A stretch of DNA of 64,000 nucleotides, from the NCBI GenBank assembly GCA_900468625.1, contig UBUL01000034.1, forward strand, positions 1 through 64,000. Direction: 5' to 3'. Below, piece by piece: positions 9,201-16,515 of this stretch. The notes beneath the pieces are model-generated. The model had not been told where the DNA came from. It did no database searches and worked only from the letters and a program-made list of their open reading frames with translations. The position numbers were made by a program, and so were the translations under genes. This DNA is from Hyphomicrobiales bacterium (lineage in GTDB: Bacteria > Pseudomonadota > Alphaproteobacteria > Rhizobiales > Rhizobiaceae). The stretch's first letter is position 1; each line of letters begins with the position of its first letter.

Positions 9201-10335
9201 GCTCTATGCCACCGTCTTCATGCGCAATTGGTACCGCCTGATGGGTGCCAAGATCGGCAAGGGTACGGAAATCTCGGCAAACTTCGCCGGTCGCTACGAT
9301 CTCATCGAAATGGGCCGCGACAACTTCATCGGCGACGAGACGATTTTCGGCGACGAGGAAATCCAGAACGGCTGGATGGTGCTCAAGCGCTTGAAGACCG
9401 GGGATCGCTGCTTCTTCGGCAATTCCTCCGTCATCTCGCAGGGCGCTGTGATCGAGAGCGATTCGCTCATCGGCATCAAGACGCGCCTGCCGGATTCCCT
9501 GCACGTCAAGGCAGGCGAAACCTGGTGCGGCAGCCCTGCCTTCGAGTTTCCGACGCGCGAAAGACTGCAGGCTGCGGCGACCGCCACCTATGCGCCGCCG
9601 CTGCGCATGCGCCTTGTGCGCATCGTGTTCGAGGCCATGCATACGTCACTGCCCACCGCCATCCTGATCGTCATGGCGCTTGCGATGTCCGACATGCTGG
9701 CCGGCGAAATCGACAATGGTGCCTGGGGCAGCCTTTTCTGGACACTGATGGCTGCCGGCCTGGCGACCTCGGGTATCCTTTATCTCGTATCCGTCGCCTT
9801 CAAATGGACGCTGATCGGCACCTACAAGCCGATGAACCGGCCGATGTGGTCCTGGTGGGCGATGCGTACCGAGGCCGTCGCGGTCTTCTACGGCGGGCTT
9901 GCGAGCAAGATGCTGCTCGATTATCTACGCGGCACGCCCTTCCTGCCCTGGCTGCTGCGTCCCTTCGGCACCAAGGTCGGCCAGGGCGCATGGATCAACA
10001 GCACCGACATCTGCGAGTTCGACTGCACCAGCATCGGCGACCATGCCGTCCTCAACATGGGCTCCTGCCCGCAGACCCATCTCTACGAAGACCGCATCAT
10101 GAAGGTGGGCCTCATCAAGATCGGCAGCGGTGTGTCCATCGGTTCGGGCAGCACGGTGCTCTACGAGGCCAATGTCGGTGATTTCGCGGAAATCGGACAG
10201 CTGACCCTGGTCATGAAGGGCGAAGCCATCCCGGCAGGCACCTCCTGGGTCGGCACACCTGCCCAGGCCGTTCAAGCCGAACAGGAAGCCGCTCCCGTTG
10301 CTCAAAAAGAGGCCCTGCCCTCCGCGGCGGCATGA
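6289..10335 (+). CDS. Pls/PosA-type single-module NRPS with membrane C-terminus
   Basis: The 1348-residue protein begins with an adenylation domain (about 40-525): TSGSTGKPKG near 179, FDLSLEEIF at 223-231, NTYGPTE, YRSGD, GRIDDQVKIRGYRIE. A carrier domain follows, with LGGHS and the phosphopantetheine Ser564. The C-terminal half contains three tandem units starting near 626, 857 and 1107. Each has hydrophobic helices followed by hexapeptide repeats of left-handed beta-helix type (IGEGVQIGNGSVIGHNVKIG in the first). There is no canonical condensation or thioesterase domain. This is the architecture of epsilon-poly-L-lysine synthetase (Pls), whose C-terminal tandem domains join amino acids one at a time. 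The product here is unknown. The next gene overlaps by four bases and supplies the activating transferase. Confidence 0.93.
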   Translation: MTIQISSITPNASLSVFSGGMRPEFIRNETLVDIFKATVARSPDKTALTLIGTAEAMTYAELDQLSDEAARALSRRGIGPGDFVGLWFQRSLELHVALLAILKAGAAYIPFDAAAPADRIAVSLADCGAKWLLTHDEKAAVAPAFDGRTLVLKELLAEHGNGVAPRAATNRDPAYAIYTSGSTGKPKGIVVTHGNICHYLRAGNDVLGMVESDVVLQQASVAFDLSLEEIFVPYLVGATLKVATSAVMAELDRLADVLEAEKITVIDTVPTLLTMLERDVKSLRVIIVGGEACPPAIVSRFSKPGRRLINTYGPTETTVVATYAELDASRPITIGCPIANTTAYVVDDNLQLVARGDTGELLIGGPGVAAGYRNLPQLTDAKFIANPFAANGDPVLYRSGDAVLMDEEGELHFLGRIDDQVKIRGYRIELGEIETVVGELADVKAASVVVHRPPDGEEMLVAHVVTTGNDFDRDKARAVLAAKLPPYMVPAAWHSHVSLPRLPSGKIDRKTLAAIPLVADQSAQAQEPPRTWTEAQLLKAATEALRLRSINFEADFFTELGGHSMLAARFVSEVRKIPQLAGIALRDVYAGRTLRGIAAILEQRMERASGQQERKNFEPAPWRRRFLCGLAQAVVLPFIVAIATLQWIGLLLASILLIDDGASLWNEILVLGSVYLGLNLGEKLLVVALKWLVIGRTRPGVYPLWGTYYFRIWLMQRIVQLTAPKFLKGSPLMRVYMRALGAKVGKDAMIDEFEEGAIDLVRVGARSSLGVKLKLANVEVIGNQIHVGTIDIGEGVQIGNGSVIGHNVKIGDGAVIGDLTAIAAGTHVEAHTRWDGSPAHKTGHVEHEDMPAHPELGTVGRVFQFAAYFVAYNLSLVVGLLPIFPAFYLFTAVQQMYAPGTDEPLSWGMIAALSWPAAFLLIVVSMAVVVALRWVLLPRVVPGRYSIFGNLYFRKWVVGLTTEAMLETLNSLYATVFMRNWYRLMGAKIGKGTEISANFAGRYDLIEMGRDNFIGDETIFGDEEIQNGWMVLKRLKTGDRCFFGNSSVISQGAVIESDSLIGIKTRLPDSLHVKAGETWCGSPAFEFPTRERLQAAATATYAPPLRMRLVRIVFEAMHTSLPTAILIVMALAMSDMLAGEIDNGAWGSLFWTLMAAGLATSGILYLVSVAFKWTLIGTYKPMNRPMWSWWAMRTEAVAVFYGGLASKMLLDYLRGTPFLPWLLRPFGTKVGQGAWINSTDICEFDCTSIGDHAVLNMGSCPQTHLYEDRIMKVGLIKIGSGVSIGSGSTVLYEANVGDFAEIGQLTLVMKGEAIPAGTSWVGTPAQAVQAEQEAAPVAQKEALPSAAA

Positions 10336-10949
10336 CGGCCGCTCGATCCGAGGTCGTCCTGGCGGTCGCGGATGCGATCGCCGTCCTGGTCCGCCCGGTA
10401 CCGGGCGGACGGGAAGAGCGTGACGAAGCGGCGCAAGCCGCCTTGAGAAGCGCCGCACAGCGGGACGATCTTTCCATCTATCGCCGGCCGAGCGACCGGC
10501 CGGCACTAGGCCCGCCTTATCACGAATTGGGTGTTTCGCTTTCACATCGCAGCGACTTGCTATTGGCGGGTTTTTCGCCCGATGCCGCAGTTGGCGTCGA
10601 TATCGAGGCCGAAGATGCCAACGGCTTCGACCCGATTGCCTTTGCCGCCGACCATTTCTCGAAAAAGGAAGCCGCCGCGCTCGCCCCGCTCGATAGCGCG
10701 ACAGCGCTGGAGCTCTGCTATCGCCTCTGGGTCGCCAAGGAGGCTGCATTGAAGATCAGCGGCCGCGGTATTTTCGACGGGCTGGACGAGCCGGATCTGG
10801 CGAAACATCTGAACCTCATCCAGATCGACGGAGCAACCATGCGTCTGGAAGCCGGCTCGCGGCTGCCGCCGATCGCGCTCACCGTAACCCGGTTTGCCGC
10901 GCCGGCCGAGAAGCCGGTCTATTGCGCCCTTGCCAGGGAGCTGAGCTGA
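10332..10949 (+). CDS. Sfp-type 4'-phosphopantetheinyl transferase
   Basis: The 205-residue protein carries the Sfp signature. GVDIE contains the Mg-binding Asp90 and Glu92, HFSKKE follows, and RLWVAKEAALK holds Lys136 and Glu137. It would transfer phosphopantetheine from CoA to Ser564 of the NRPS carrier domain. Its ATG overlaps the NRPS stop codon (ATGA), so the two proteins are almost certainly made together. Such a dedicated activator suggests the NRPS product matters to the cell. Confidence 0.92.
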   Translation: MTAARSEVVLAVADAIAVLVRPVPGGREERDEAAQAALRSAAQRDDLSIYRRPSDRPALGPPYHELGVSLSHRSDLLLAGFSPDAAVGVDIEAEDANGFDPIAFAADHFSKKEAAALAPLDSATALELCYRLWVAKEAALKISGRGIFDGLDEPDLAKHLNLIQIDGATMRLEAGSRLPPIALTVTRFAAPAEKPVYCALARELS

Positions 10950-11096
10950 AGCGCGTCGCTCGTAGCGAGCATTCCGGCGCGACTGCCATCATGGAGACGT
11001 GTCAAGCGTCGGATTGCGCAATCTGCCGATAGCACCATCTATACGGTATGAATGCATCGAAAGGTGCCGAAAGTTTGCCTGGCACGGAGCAAACAC

Positions 11097-11795
11097 ATGA
11101 CCGTTACCGATCCCGAACCCATGTCACGCGCGAAGGCCATATCCTATGCAATCTGCCTGCCGCTGGCGCTGCTCATGCTCGTCTTCTTGCCTGCCGGCAG
11201 CCTCGGCTGGCGGCCCGGCTGGATCTTCATTGCCTTCCTCGCGATCAGCTATGGGATAGCGATCCTGATCATGCGTCGGGTGAACCCCGCGATCTTCAGG
11301 GCGCGCAGCCGCTTCCAGACCGGGACCAAACGCTGGGATCTCATTCTGGTCTCGCTCATCTTGCTTGGGATGATCGCCGAAATACCTCTCGCAGCCTTGG
11401 ATGCCGGAAGGATGGCGTGGTCGGCGATGCCGGTCTCCGTCATGATCCTGGGTTATATCCTGCTTGCGGCCGGCATTGCGCTCGGCACTTGGGCACAAGC
11501 CGTCAATCGCTTTTTCGAGCCCGGTGTCCGCCTCCAGCGCGAACGCGGCCAGCACGTCATCAGCAACGGTCCCTACGCATTCGTGCGCCATCCCGGCTAT
11601 GTCAGTGCGATCCTGGTGTTTGCCGGCCTGGCATTGGCGCTCGGCTCCTGGTGGGCCTTGCTTCCTGCCGCCTGGGCAAGCGGTTTACTGATCCTGCGCA
11701 CGAGCTGGGAAGATGCGCTGCTGCACGCCGAGCTGGAAGGTTATGCCGACTACGCCCGTCGCGTGCGGTTCAGGCTGATGCCCGGTCTCTGGTAA
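11097..11795 (+). CDS. ICMT-family membrane methyltransferase-like protein
   Basis: The protein has 232 residues from the ATG at 11097, which follows GGAGC; ATGs further upstream give a low-complexity extension. It has five or six hydrophobic helices. The C-terminal signature GPYAFVRHPGYV with RTSWEDALL downstream is that of the isoprenylcysteine carboxyl methyltransferase/NnrU-like family, which binds S-adenosylmethionine within the membrane. Bacteria generally lack prenylated cysteines, so the substrate is unknown. It lies 147 bases after the transferase gene, and a link with the NRPS is possible but unproven. Confidence 0.8.
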   Translation: MTVTDPEPMSRAKAISYAICLPLALLMLVFLPAGSLGWRPGWIFIAFLAISYGIAILIMRRVNPAIFRARSRFQTGTKRWDLILVSLILLGMIAEIPLAALDAGRMAWSAMPVSVMILGYILLAAGIALGTWAQAVNRFFEPGVRLQRERGQHVISNGPYAFVRHPGYVSAILVFAGLALALGSWWALLPAAWASGLLILRTSWEDALLHAELEGYADYARRVRFRLMPGLW

Positions 11796-12159
11796 GGATT
11801 TGCCTCTCGCCCGTGACATAAGGAACTGTGCTGCCGATCGCGTATTGACTGGCACGGCCTGCTTTGATCTGTTGATCATATGACAATGCCTGCTCGGCCG
11901 ATGATATGGGGCGATTGCGCTCCGGGCCAAACGGCGATTTCCCTTCAAATGAAAATCGATCCACGCGGAAATAGCCTGAAAAACTAGAATGACTTTCGCG
12001 AATTGCAGGGAAATCCGGCTCTAGCGCGCAAAGCGATTAAAAGCGCACAATCCGCCCTCGCCACGAAGCGTTTAAAGCCGCTTCTCGCGGTCCGCATCCG
12101 GAGGAGATGCAGGCAAGCCCCATGGTTTTACGAGCGTCTGGAACGCTTAGGGAGGAACA
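11796..12159 (+). promoter_or_regulatory. Leader region of the purine permease with three consecutive hairpins
   Basis: This 364-base region holds no gene. Just before the permease it contains three short hairpins: GAAGCG/CGCTTC (12065-12084), GCATC/GATGC (12094-12110) and AGCGT/ACGCT (12133-12147). A strong GGAGG follows at 12151. The order suggests a structured 5' leader that could hide or expose the ribosome binding site. I could not match it to the classical purine riboswitch consensus. The rest of the region shows nothing recognisable. Confidence 0.35.
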
Positions 12160-13452
12160 ATGCTTGAACGAATTTTCAAATTGAGTGAGCACGGTACATC
12201 CGCGCGCACCGAATTCATCGCAGGCGTGACGACGTTTCTGACGATGTCCTATATCATCTTCGTCAATCCCGACATTCTCTCGACGACCGGCATGGATCGC
12301 AATGCCGTCTTCGTCGCCACCTGTCTTGCGGCAGCCCTGGGCTCCATCGTCATGGGCCTTGTTGCCAATTGGCCGATCGGGATGGCGCCCGGCATGGGGC
12401 TCAATGCCTTCTTCGCCTTTACCGTGGTCGCAACACTCGGCTTTACCTGGCAACAAGCGCTCGGTGCCGTCTTCATTTCCGGTTCCATCTTCGTGCTGCT
12501 GACGGTTACCGGCGTCCGAAGCTGGCTGATCGCCGGAATTCCGCACTCGCTCAGAAGCGCAATCGCCGCAGGTATCGGCCTTTTCCTCGCGATCATCGCA
12601 CTCAAGGGTGCCGGCATCGTCGTCGCCAACAAGGCAACGCTCGTTGGCCTTGGAGACCTGAAGCAGACCGGCCCTCTCCTGGCAATCTTCGGCTTCTTCG
12701 TCATCGCGGTTCTCGATGCCCTGAGAGTAAGGGGATCGATCCTGATCGGCATTCTCGCCGTCACCGTCCTCTCCTGGATCCTGGGCGTCAGCCAGTTTCA
12801 CGGCATCCTCTCGGCGCCACCGTCGATCATGCCGACCTTTCTGCAGCTCGATATCGTCGGCGCTCTTCATGGAGGGCTGATACACATCATCCTCGTCTTC
12901 GTGCTCGTCGAAGTCTTCGACGCCACCGGGACGCTGATCGGTATTGCCAAGCGGGCAAACCTTATCCAGGAAGGAAAACCGAACCGGTTGAGCAGAGCTT
13001 TGCTTGCCGACAGTGCCGCCATCGTCGCCGGCTCGCTGATGGGCACCAGCAGCACGACAGCGTTCGTCGAGAGTGCATCGGGCGTTCAGGCCGGAGGCCG
13101 TACGGGCCTGACGGCTCTCACCATCGCCGTGTTCTTCATCGCCGCGCTCTTCTTTTCGCCGCTCGCAGCTTCCGTTCCTGCCTATGCGACGGCTCCGGCG
13201 CTGCTCTACGTTGCCGGCCTAATGATGCGCGAGCTGACCGAGATCGAATGGGACGACCTCACCGAGGCTGCACCGGCTGCCATCACCGCGCTTGCAATGC
13301 CTTTCACCTACTCGATCGCCAACGGCCTTGCCTTCGGTTTCGTGAGCTACGTGATCATCAAGATCTGCACCGGCCGCTGGTCGATGCTGCATCCCGCAAC
13401 GCAGATCGTCGCAGCCCTGTTCGTGGTGCGCTTCGCCTTCTTTGCGGATTAA
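12160..13452 (+). CDS. NCS2/AzgA-type purine permease
   Basis: This 430-residue polytopic protein belongs to the AzgA branch of the xanthine/uracil permeases, as shown by the N-terminal FKLSEHGTSARTEFIAGVTTF, MGLNAFFAF and GTSSTTAFVESASGV motifs. Characterised AzgA-type members import adenine, guanine and hypoxanthine by proton symport. About 12 to 14 membrane helices are visible. A GGAGGAAC ribosome binding site precedes the ATG. The position next to urate- and xanthine-degrading genes fits uptake of purines as a nitrogen source. A strong terminator follows immediately. Confidence 0.92.
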   Translation: MLERIFKLSEHGTSARTEFIAGVTTFLTMSYIIFVNPDILSTTGMDRNAVFVATCLAAALGSIVMGLVANWPIGMAPGMGLNAFFAFTVVATLGFTWQQALGAVFISGSIFVLLTVTGVRSWLIAGIPHSLRSAIAAGIGLFLAIIALKGAGIVVANKATLVGLGDLKQTGPLLAIFGFFVIAVLDALRVRGSILIGILAVTVLSWILGVSQFHGILSAPPSIMPTFLQLDIVGALHGGLIHIILVFVLVEVFDATGTLIGIAKRANLIQEGKPNRLSRALLADSAAIVAGSLMGTSSTTAFVESASGVQAGGRTGLTALTIAVFFIAALFFSPLAASVPAYATAPALLYVAGLMMRELTEIEWDDLTEAAPAAITALAMPFTYSIANGLAFGFVSYVIIKICTGRWSMLHPATQIVAALFVVRFAFFAD

Positions 13453-13469
13453 CGGCAGGTATCAGATGC

Positions 13470-13505
13470 AAGACCGGGTCATTCACTGGAATGACCCGGT
13501 CTTTT
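13470..13505. terminator. Strong rho-independent terminator after the purine permease
   Basis: A 15-bp stem (core GACCGGGTCATTC / GAATGACCCGGTC) closes on an ACTG loop and runs into TTTT. A-runs on the other side give it the same form on the minus strand, so it can serve both the permease and the convergent allA gene. Confidence 0.9.
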
Positions 13506-13602
13506 GCATTTGCGGACTGTTGAAAATGGGAACTTAACCCAGCAAATAAGGGACGCTGCGATGGCAGCACCCCTTCCAGTATGCGAACCAGTCCGGCTCC
13601 TT

Positions 13603-14088
13603 TCAGCGGATCAGGAACGTCTCTCCATAGAAATGCTCCTCGAGATTGACGCCCTTGCCGCCGCGATCGACAACGATGAAGTCGGAGATGCCGTCGAGGG
13701 GAGTCAGAATCCCGTGCCAGACATTGCGCCAGATGTTGACGCCCTGCCCTGGTTTGGTGCGGAAAGCAACCGGCTCGCTTGGCCCATTATCCGTTTGCCG
13801 CGCCGCAACGACGAGGAACGGATGGCTGGACAGCGGAACGAAAGCCTGGCTGCCTAGGGGATGCCGCTCCACCATCCGCAGCTCCAGCGGCAGCGTATAG
13901 GGTTCGCCGCGCAGCCAGCTGATCATCGTTCTTGCCTCCTCGCCGATCGCTTCGATTTTCGCGAGGTCGTGATAACGAACGCATTTCCCGGCATTGATGG
14001 GATAGCTGCGTGCGCCCTCCATTTCGATCACATCGCCGTAGGGGGCAAATGCGGCTCTGGTCAGCGGCTGAATTTCGATCACTTTCAT
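13603..14088 (-). CDS. allA: Ureidoglycolate lyase
   Basis: The protein has 161 residues from the ATG at 14088, which follows GGGAGACC. An upstream frame extension to 14235 is not convincing. It matches AllA throughout: KVIEIQPLTRAAFAPYGDVIE at the start, then INAGKCVRYHDLA, MVERHPLGSQAF and a cupin-like GVNIWRNVWHG. AllA splits ureidoglycolate into glyoxylate and urea, feeding glyoxylate to the gcl branch about 11 kb away. It is transcribed divergently from uraH-xdhABC and converges on the permease. Confidence 0.93.
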   Translation of the reverse strand: MKVIEIQPLTRAAFAPYGDVIEMEGARSYPINAGKCVRYHDLAKIEAIGEEARTMISWLRGEPYTLPLELRMVERHPLGSQAFVPLSSHPFLVVAARQTDNGPSEPVAFRTKPGQGVNIWRNVWHGILTPLDGISDFIVVDRGGKGVNLEEHFYGETFLIR

Positions 14089-14658
14089 CCATGGTCTCCC
14101 GTTTTCATTCCTCGAAGTCTCCTCGGCGTCGATCGGTGATAGATCTTGTGAAGTTCGATGTATGGCCTGCGGTAGGACGGCCGGGTTCGCCCGGAGCGCA
14201 GATCGCATTCCATACGACCAGCGTAGCTCTGTCATTTTCCGTAAGAATTTACTTACGAATACCCCCCAGGGATCGTAGAGTCTGTTCCTGGCTACCCTTG
14301 CCAGCGCATGGTCGGCGGCCGAATCGAATGTTGTGGACCAATGCCTGCAAGGCTCGCCAAAACAGGCGCGTAATTCGGCCGACTGCCCTCACCGCCTTCT
14401 TTATTTAAGACAGATTTCTATGCCGAAGCCTGTTGCATCTTGTGGGTGACCCGCAAAAGGGGTCGGCCATATCCAGGCATATTGCGTCGATACCGCATGA
14501 AACGTTCCTCCAAACGTTTTCGCTTGCCAATCTCTAACCGCAAATCGCAAGCGCCATTCCCCTTGGAAAATTTGAAAGTCTCGAACGTTACAGCTGCTTT
14601 TCAGAGGTATGGGTCTGGCGGATAGTGGAGACAGAAGTGCTAGGCTCGGGAGAAAAGC
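14089..14658. promoter_or_regulatory. 570-base divergent control region between allA and uraH
   Basis: No gene is supported here. A perfect 18-base inverted repeat, CGTAAG-AATTTA-CTTACG, lies at 14240-14257, about 150 bases upstream of allA, and is a plausible operator. The uraH side is AT-richer and ends with CGGGAGA as ribosome binding site. The region is longer than most gaps in this window and could have held a lost gene, but I found no recognisable remnant. Confidence 0.45.
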
Positions 14659-15024
14659 ATGCAGTCTCATTCGCCAGGAGCCGGTCGGCTCACGACCCAT
14701 GTGCTGGACACCGCGCTCGGCAAGCCCGCCGAGGGTCTGCGCATCGACCTATACCGGATCGACGACGATAAAGCGCATCTCCTGAAATCCGCCAAAACCA
14801 ACGATGATGGCCGCTGCGACGCGCCGCTGCTATCAGGCGAAACCATGCAGATCGGCACTTACGAGCTGCGCTTCCATGCGGGAGACTATCTCGGGCGCCC
14901 GACCGTTGGCCCGATGTTTCTGGATATCATTCCTATCCGCTTCGGCCTTGCCGATGAGAACGCGCATTACCATGTACCGCTGCTCCTCTCGCCCTACAGC
15001 TATTCCACCTATCGCGGGAGCTGA
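14659..15024 (+). CDS. uraH: 5-hydroxyisourate hydrolase (transthyretin-like)
   Basis: This 121-residue protein has the three hallmark regions of HIU hydrolase. These are GRLTTHVLDTALGKPA at the N-terminus, the central IGTYELRF, and the C-terminal tetrapeptide YRGS that distinguishes the enzyme from transthyretin. It hydrolyses 5-hydroxyisourate, the product of urate oxidation by PuuD, to OHCU. Its stop is followed directly by the ATG of xdhA, so it leads the xdh operon. The decarboxylase for the next step (UraD) is not in the window. Confidence 0.95.
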   Translation: MQSHSPGAGRLTTHVLDTALGKPAEGLRIDLYRIDDDKAHLLKSAKTNDDGRCDAPLLSGETMQIGTYELRFHAGDYLGRPTVGPMFLDIIPIRFGLADENAHYHVPLLLSPYSYSTYRGS

Positions 15025-16512
15025 ATGATGACCGCCGCAAAAATCCGCTCCGAACTGCGCTTCATCCTGAACGGTGAGGACGTTGCGCTCCGGGACATCG
15101 CACCGGACCAGACCCTGCTCGACTGGCTGCGGCTCTCCCGCTCGCTGAAAGGCACCAAGGAAGGCTGCGCCGAGGGCGACTGCGGCGCCTGCACGGTATT
15201 GGTCGGCCGCCTGACGCCGGCGGGCACCCTCGTCTATGAAGGCATCAATGCCTGCATCCGCTTCCTCGGTTCGCTCGAGGGCTGCCATGTCGTCACCGTC
15301 GAGCATCTGGCAGCCAGCGGCGATCATCTCCATCCGGTGCAGCAGGCCATGGTCGATTTCCACGGTTCGCAATGCGGCTTCTGCACGCCGGGCTTCGTCA
15401 TGTCGCTCTACGGGCTCTGGATGCAGACGTCCAATCCGACGGATCAGCAGATCGAAACGGCGCTGCAGGGCAATCTCTGTCGCTGCACCGGCTACGAGCC
15501 GATCCTGCGCGCGGCCCGCGCTATCTCCAGTTACGGCGGCACGCAGAACGATCCCCTGCTTGTCGAGCGCGAGAACATGTTCGCGCGGCTGAAGGCCCTT
15601 GCCGATGGCGCGCGCGTCGAAATCGGCGAGGGACGCAATCGGCTGATCGTGCCGGCCGGCCTCGATGATTTCGCTGATGTCCTCGAAGCCTCGCCGACCG
15701 CGACCGTGGTTGCCGGCTCCACCGATGTCGGCCTCTGGGTCACCAAGCATATGCGCGACATCACGCCCGTCGTCTTCATTGCCGGGCTGCAGGAATTGAA
15801 GTCGATCGCCGTCAGAGACAATGTCGTAACCATCGGCGCCGGCGTCACCTATTCGGAAGCGCTCGCCATGCTTTCGCAGCACGTTGCGGCACTCGGCCCG
15901 CTCATTGCCCGCATCGGCGGTCAGCAGGTGCGCAACATGGGCACGATCGGCGGCAACATCGCCAACGGCTCGCCGATCGGCGACACGCCGCCGGCCCTGA
16001 TCGCGCTTGGCGCATCGCTCACCTTGCGCAAGGGCGCCGCCCGGCGCACCATTGCGCTCGAAGACTTCTTCATCGCGTACGGCAAGCAGGATCGCCAGCC
16101 TGGCGAATTCGTCGAGGCCGTGCATATTCCGGTTCCGGCAGCAGATGACAAATTCGCCGTCTACAAGGTGACGAAACGCCGGGACGAGGATATTACGGCA
16201 ACGCTCGGCGCTTTCCGCCTCGCACTTGCAGCCGATGGCACGGTCGCAGAAATCCGGATCGCCTATGGTGGCATGGCCGCAACGCCGAAACGGGCTTTCG
16301 CTGTCGAAAAATTCCTGCTCGGTCAGCCCTGGAACGAGAAGACGGTGGAGACGGCGATGGAGAAATATGCCGAGGATTACACGCCGCTGACCGATATGCG
16401 CGCCACAGCGGAATATCGGGGGTTGGCTGCAAAGAATCTTCTGTTGCGTTTTTGCCTGGAAACGACATCCAGTGCGGCACCGGTGCAGGTGTCCAGATAC
16501 AAGGCGGCATAG
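15025..16512 (+). CDS. xdhA: Xanthine dehydrogenase small subunit (2Fe-2S, FAD)
   Basis: The protein has 495 residues. The N-terminal ferredoxin domain carries the first [2Fe-2S] set (CAEGDCGACTV and a further Cys in NACIRF). The helical domain carries the second (GSQCGFCTPGFVMS and LCRCTGYEP). A FAD-binding domain of the molybdenum hydroxylase type fills the rest, with VVAGSTDVGLW and RNMGTIGGNIANGSPIGD. Electrons from xanthine pass from the large subunit through these centres to NAD. It begins immediately after uraH and ends three bases before xdhB. Confidence 0.96.
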   Translation: MMTAAKIRSELRFILNGEDVALRDIAPDQTLLDWLRLSRSLKGTKEGCAEGDCGACTVLVGRLTPAGTLVYEGINACIRFLGSLEGCHVVTVEHLAASGDHLHPVQQAMVDFHGSQCGFCTPGFVMSLYGLWMQTSNPTDQQIETALQGNLCRCTGYEPILRAARAISSYGGTQNDPLLVERENMFARLKALADGARVEIGEGRNRLIVPAGLDDFADVLEASPTATVVAGSTDVGLWVTKHMRDITPVVFIAGLQELKSIAVRDNVVTIGAGVTYSEALAMLSQHVAALGPLIARIGGQQVRNMGTIGGNIANGSPIGDTPPALIALGASLTLRKGAARRTIALEDFFIAYGKQDRQPGEFVEAVHIPVPAADDKFAVYKVTKRRDEDITATLGAFRLALAADGTVAEIRIAYGGMAATPKRAFAVEKFLLGQPWNEKTVETAMEKYAEDYTPLTDMRATAEYRGLAAKNLLLRFCLETTSSAAPVQVSRYKAA

Positions 16513-16515
16513 GCC

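Noticed and set aside
7135..9642. 835-codon minus-strand open frame opposite the NRPS
   Set aside because: It mirrors the codon bias of the plus-strand gene, is rich in Asp, Arg, His and Ala without any recognisable domain, and lacks a ribosome binding site.
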